Assembly: GCF_003583985.1 (NCBI RefSeq)
Contig: NZ_QXML01000004.1
Span: 62,001-126,000 of the forward strand
Direction of reading: 5' to 3'
Origin: Algoriphagus lacus
GTDB lineage: Bacteria > Bacteroidota > Bacteroidia > Cytophagales > Cyclobacteriaceae
DNA length: 64,000 nt
Below the pieces are notes generated by a model, which worked only from the letters and a program-made list of their open reading frames with translations, did no database searches and had not been told where the DNA came from. The translations under genes and the position numbers were made by a program. Below are positions 62,071 to 64,000 of this stretch, one piece after another; position 1 is the first letter of the stretch; the number at the start of each line of letters is the position of its first letter.

Positions 62071-62826
62071 ATGATCCCTTCAAAATATCCGGTTATTTCA
62101 TTACTCCTCCTGCTTGCCAATTTTGGCCTTGGCTTTTCCCAAGAAGCCAAAGAAATCATGCGAAAAGCGGATGAAAAAATGAGGGGAAAAACCTCCGAGG
62201 CAGAGATGGTGATTAGGACTACTCGTCCTACTTGGAGCCGTGAAATGGGCGTGAAAACCTGGATGAAAGGCAATGAATTTGCCATGATCCTGATCCAATC
62301 GCCTGCAAAAGACAAGGGAACGGTATTTCTCAAGCGAAAGAAAGAAGTCTGGAATTGGTTGCCCACTGTGGAGCGGACAATAAAACTTCCTCCATCCATG
62401 ATGAGCCAAAGCTGGATGGGAACTGACTTTACCAATGACGATTTGGTCAAGGAATCTTCAGTTTTAGAAGACTACACCCATTCCATTCTCGGAGACACCA
62501 CCGTAGGCAGCAGGGAAAGTTACGTGCTTCAGTTGATACCCAAACCTGAAACAGCCTTAGTTTGGGGAAAACTCATTGTAGTCATTGACAAAAAAGATTA
62601 CTTGGAGTTGCACACCCGGTTTTATGATGAAGACGGGTTCTTGGTCAATACCATGACAGCATATGACTTCCAGGAAATGGACGGCAGGCTGATTCCCACC
62701 CGCTTTGAAATGATTCCACAGGACAAAAAGAATCAGAAAACGGAGATTATCTACAAAAGTATCCGATTTAATCGGCCACTGGAGGACAGCTTTTTCACTA
62801 TGGATCAAATGCGAAAACTCAACTAA
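62071..62826 (+). CDS. LolA-like outer membrane lipoprotein-sorting protein
   Basis: 251 aa with a signal peptide (residues 1-23, ending GLGFSQE). MRKADEKMRGKTSEAEMVI, then WSREMGVKTWMKGNEFAMIL, SPAKDKGTVFLKRKKEVWNW and MMSQSWMGTDFTNDDLV define the DUF4292-like or LolA-like family (outer membrane lipoprotein-sorting protein). It is placed 1 nt before an ABC permease gene, an arrangement typical of RND/ABC export modules that carry lipids or lipoproteins. The cargo is unknown. Confidence 0.88.
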   Translation: MIPSKYPVISLLLLLANFGLGFSQEAKEIMRKADEKMRGKTSEAEMVIRTTRPTWSREMGVKTWMKGNEFAMILIQSPAKDKGTVFLKRKKEVWNWLPTVERTIKLPPSMMSQSWMGTDFTNDDLVKESSVLEDYTHSILGDTTVGSRESYVLQLIPKPETALVWGKLIVVIDKKDYLELHTRFYDEDGFLVNTMTAYDFQEMDGRLIPTRFEMIPQDKKNQKTEIIYKSIRFNRPLEDSFFTMDQMRKLN

Positions 62827-62827
62827 G

Positions 62828-64000
62828 ATGTGGTTGCTGAAGCTGGCATGGAAGAATATGTGGCGAAACCGGAACCGGACGGCCATAACCATTGCGGCGG
62901 TATTTTTTTCGGTAATCCTATCCATCCTCACCAATTCCCTTCAGGACGGGATTTTTGATAATCTGATCAAAAACGTAGTCAGCTTTTACAACGGATACAT
63001 TCAGGTACATAAGCAGGGATATTGGGACGAACAAATTTTGGATAACACCTTTGAAGGTACCTCAGCCCTAGAAGACAGTATTCTAGCCTTGGAAAATGTG
63101 AATGCCTTGGCGCCACGTTTGGAATCTTTTGCACTCGCCTCATCCGACACGCTCACAAAAGGTTGCCTTGTAATCGGCATTTCTCCAGAAAAAGAAAACT
63201 CCATCACGGAACTCAAAAACAAGCTGAAAGAAGGGGAGTATTTGAACGAACAGGATTTCGGTGCCTTGATAGCTGAAGGACTCGCAAAGCGTCTTAAACT
63301 CTACCTGCATGACACCTTGGTCATAATCGGTCAGGGCTATCATGGAGCAATGGCTGTCGGAAAATATCCAATTAAGGGTATCCTAAAGTTTGGTTCACCA
63401 GATTTAAACGATCAGATGCTGTATCTGTCGCTCCCGGCAGCACAGGAACTTTACGGTGCGCCAAAGATGCTTACTTCTTATGTGGTGGGTTTGGAAAATC
63501 CATCTAATCTTGATCCCACCGCAGAAATTTTAAGGGACAAGTTAGGCAACGAGTATGAAGCAATGACTTGGGAGGAGATGATGCCTGAAGTGGTCCAGCA
63601 CATTCGAACTGACAAGGGCAGCTTGGTCATCATTCAAGGCGTTTTGTACATGCTCATTGGTTTTGGAATCATCGGAACCTTGCTTATGATGATGGTGGAG
63701 CGCAAATATGAAATGGGAATGCTCGTGGCAATTGGCATGAAAAAGCGGAAACTGATGCAGTTGATGCTGATTGAATCAGTTTTTACCGTGTTAAGCGGCT
63801 GTATTTTGGGTATGCTGGCGAGTATTCCGATTGTATTTTATTTAAATCGGTATCCAATCAAATTCAAAGGTGAATTAGCCGAAGTGTATGAGGAGTTTGG
63901 ATTTGAGGCCATTTTTCCAACATCCACAAATCCTGAAATTTTCCTGACCCAAGGGCTCTTTGTGATTTGTATGGCGCTTTTGCTTTCCCTTTACCCGATT
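62828..64000 (+). CDS. ABC transporter permease, FtsX/LolE-like (truncated by the window)
   Basis: At least 390 residues are present; the end is beyond the window. It starts MWLLKLAWKNMWRNRNRTAI with the first membrane helix (about 15-38), then a large periplasmic domain, then the FtsX-type core with YMLIGFGIIGTLLMMMVERK, YEMGMLVAIGMKKRKLMQLM and the FtsX coupling-helix style EMGMLVAIG. It belongs to the MacB/LolC-E permease class. The start is 1 nt after the LolA-like stop. An ATPase gene is expected to the right. Confidence 0.9.
   Translation, partial: MWLLKLAWKNMWRNRNRTAITIAAVFFSVILSILTNSLQDGIFDNLIKNVVSFYNGYIQVHKQGYWDEQILDNTFEGTSALEDSILALENVNALAPRLESFALASSDTLTKGCLVIGISPEKENSITELKNKLKEGEYLNEQDFGALIAEGLAKRLKLYLHDTLVIIGQGYHGAMAVGKYPIKGILKFGSPDLNDQMLYLSLPAAQELYGAPKMLTSYVVGLENPSNLDPTAEILRDKLGNEYEAMTWEEMMPEVVQHIRTDKGSLVIIQGVLYMLIGFGIIGTLLMMMVERKYEMGMLVAIGMKKRKLMQLMLIESVFTVLSGCILGMLASIPIVFYLNRYPIKFKGELAEVYEEFGFEAIFPTSTNPEIFLTQGLFVICMALLLSLYPI

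Overview
The window is a gene-dense stretch of a Bacteroidota chromosome, most likely from the Cyclobacteriaceae (Algoriphagus-like). The evidence is a gliding-motility gldC gene, DUF3098 next to ftsX, an argF'-type carbamoyltransferase, TAnnTTTG-like promoter boxes, weak Shine-Dalgarno sequences and many Bacteroidota-specific families (DUF2911, DUF3667, DUF2147, carboxypeptidase-regulatory TonB receptors). I see no rRNA, tRNA, CRISPR array, prophage or insertion sequence. Both edges cut genes: a TonB-dependent receptor on the left and an ABC permease on the right.

Left part (1-10 kb, mostly minus strand): receptor, gldC, succinyl-CoA:3-ketoacid CoA-transferase (scoAB), then ribF, truB, DUF3098 and ftsX, and pdeM divergent from a DUF2147 protein. 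The methionine genes metY-metX lie behind a clear SAM-I riboswitch (10158-10270). At 10.3-12.5 kb a beta-carbonic anhydrase and a SulP transporter overlap by 4 nt and form a likely bicarbonate-uptake pair.

Arginine cluster (12.6-21 kb, minus): GNAT acyltransferase, argG, argC, argD, argF', argB, argE' and argH run in one direction. The argF' enzyme belongs to the N-acyl-ornithine carbamoyltransferase class and has Val at the position that decides acetyl versus succinyl specificity, so this is probably the N-succinylated Bacteroidota route.

Middle part (21-40 kb): a class V aminotransferase, a 51-aa zinc-ribbon membrane protein not previously obvious because it starts at GTG, FrnE/DsbA, SMP-30, a TolB-like propeller, an MpaB-type oxygenase, DUF2752-TM2, a bacterial Vms1-like (VLRF1) release-factor relative divergent from a HEAT-repeat protein, hrpB, DUF2911, a Gfo/Idh/MocA oxidoreductase, DUF3667-DoxX, an isoquinoline-1-oxidoreductase-type molybdoenzyme (iorAB) and glnS with a C-terminal extension.

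The most interesting locus is at 40.3-44.9 kb. A divergent HxlR regulator faces a tightly packed six-gene operon: DJ-1/PfpI (Hsp31-like) protein, DUF481 outer-membrane protein, bestrophin channel, TMEM175-type channel, F420-reductase-like NADP oxidoreductase and a small unknown protein. A perfect 16-bp palindrome (44479-44494) lies between them. I propose an electrophile or ionic stress module that couples aldehyde detoxification to ion flux; this is an inference.

Right part (44.9-64 kb): a cysteine desulfurase convergent with mocA-xdhC (a molybdenum-cofactor sulfuration set that could serve iorAB), a sterol-desaturase-like hydroxylase, an N-acetylglucosamine catabolic cluster (nagB, FucP-type transporter, nagA, two secreted Gfo/Idh/MocA proteins, NagX/DUF5009), a large secreted Asp-box propeller protein, a Dabb protein, a short M1 peptidase, and a LolA-like protein followed by an ABC permease.
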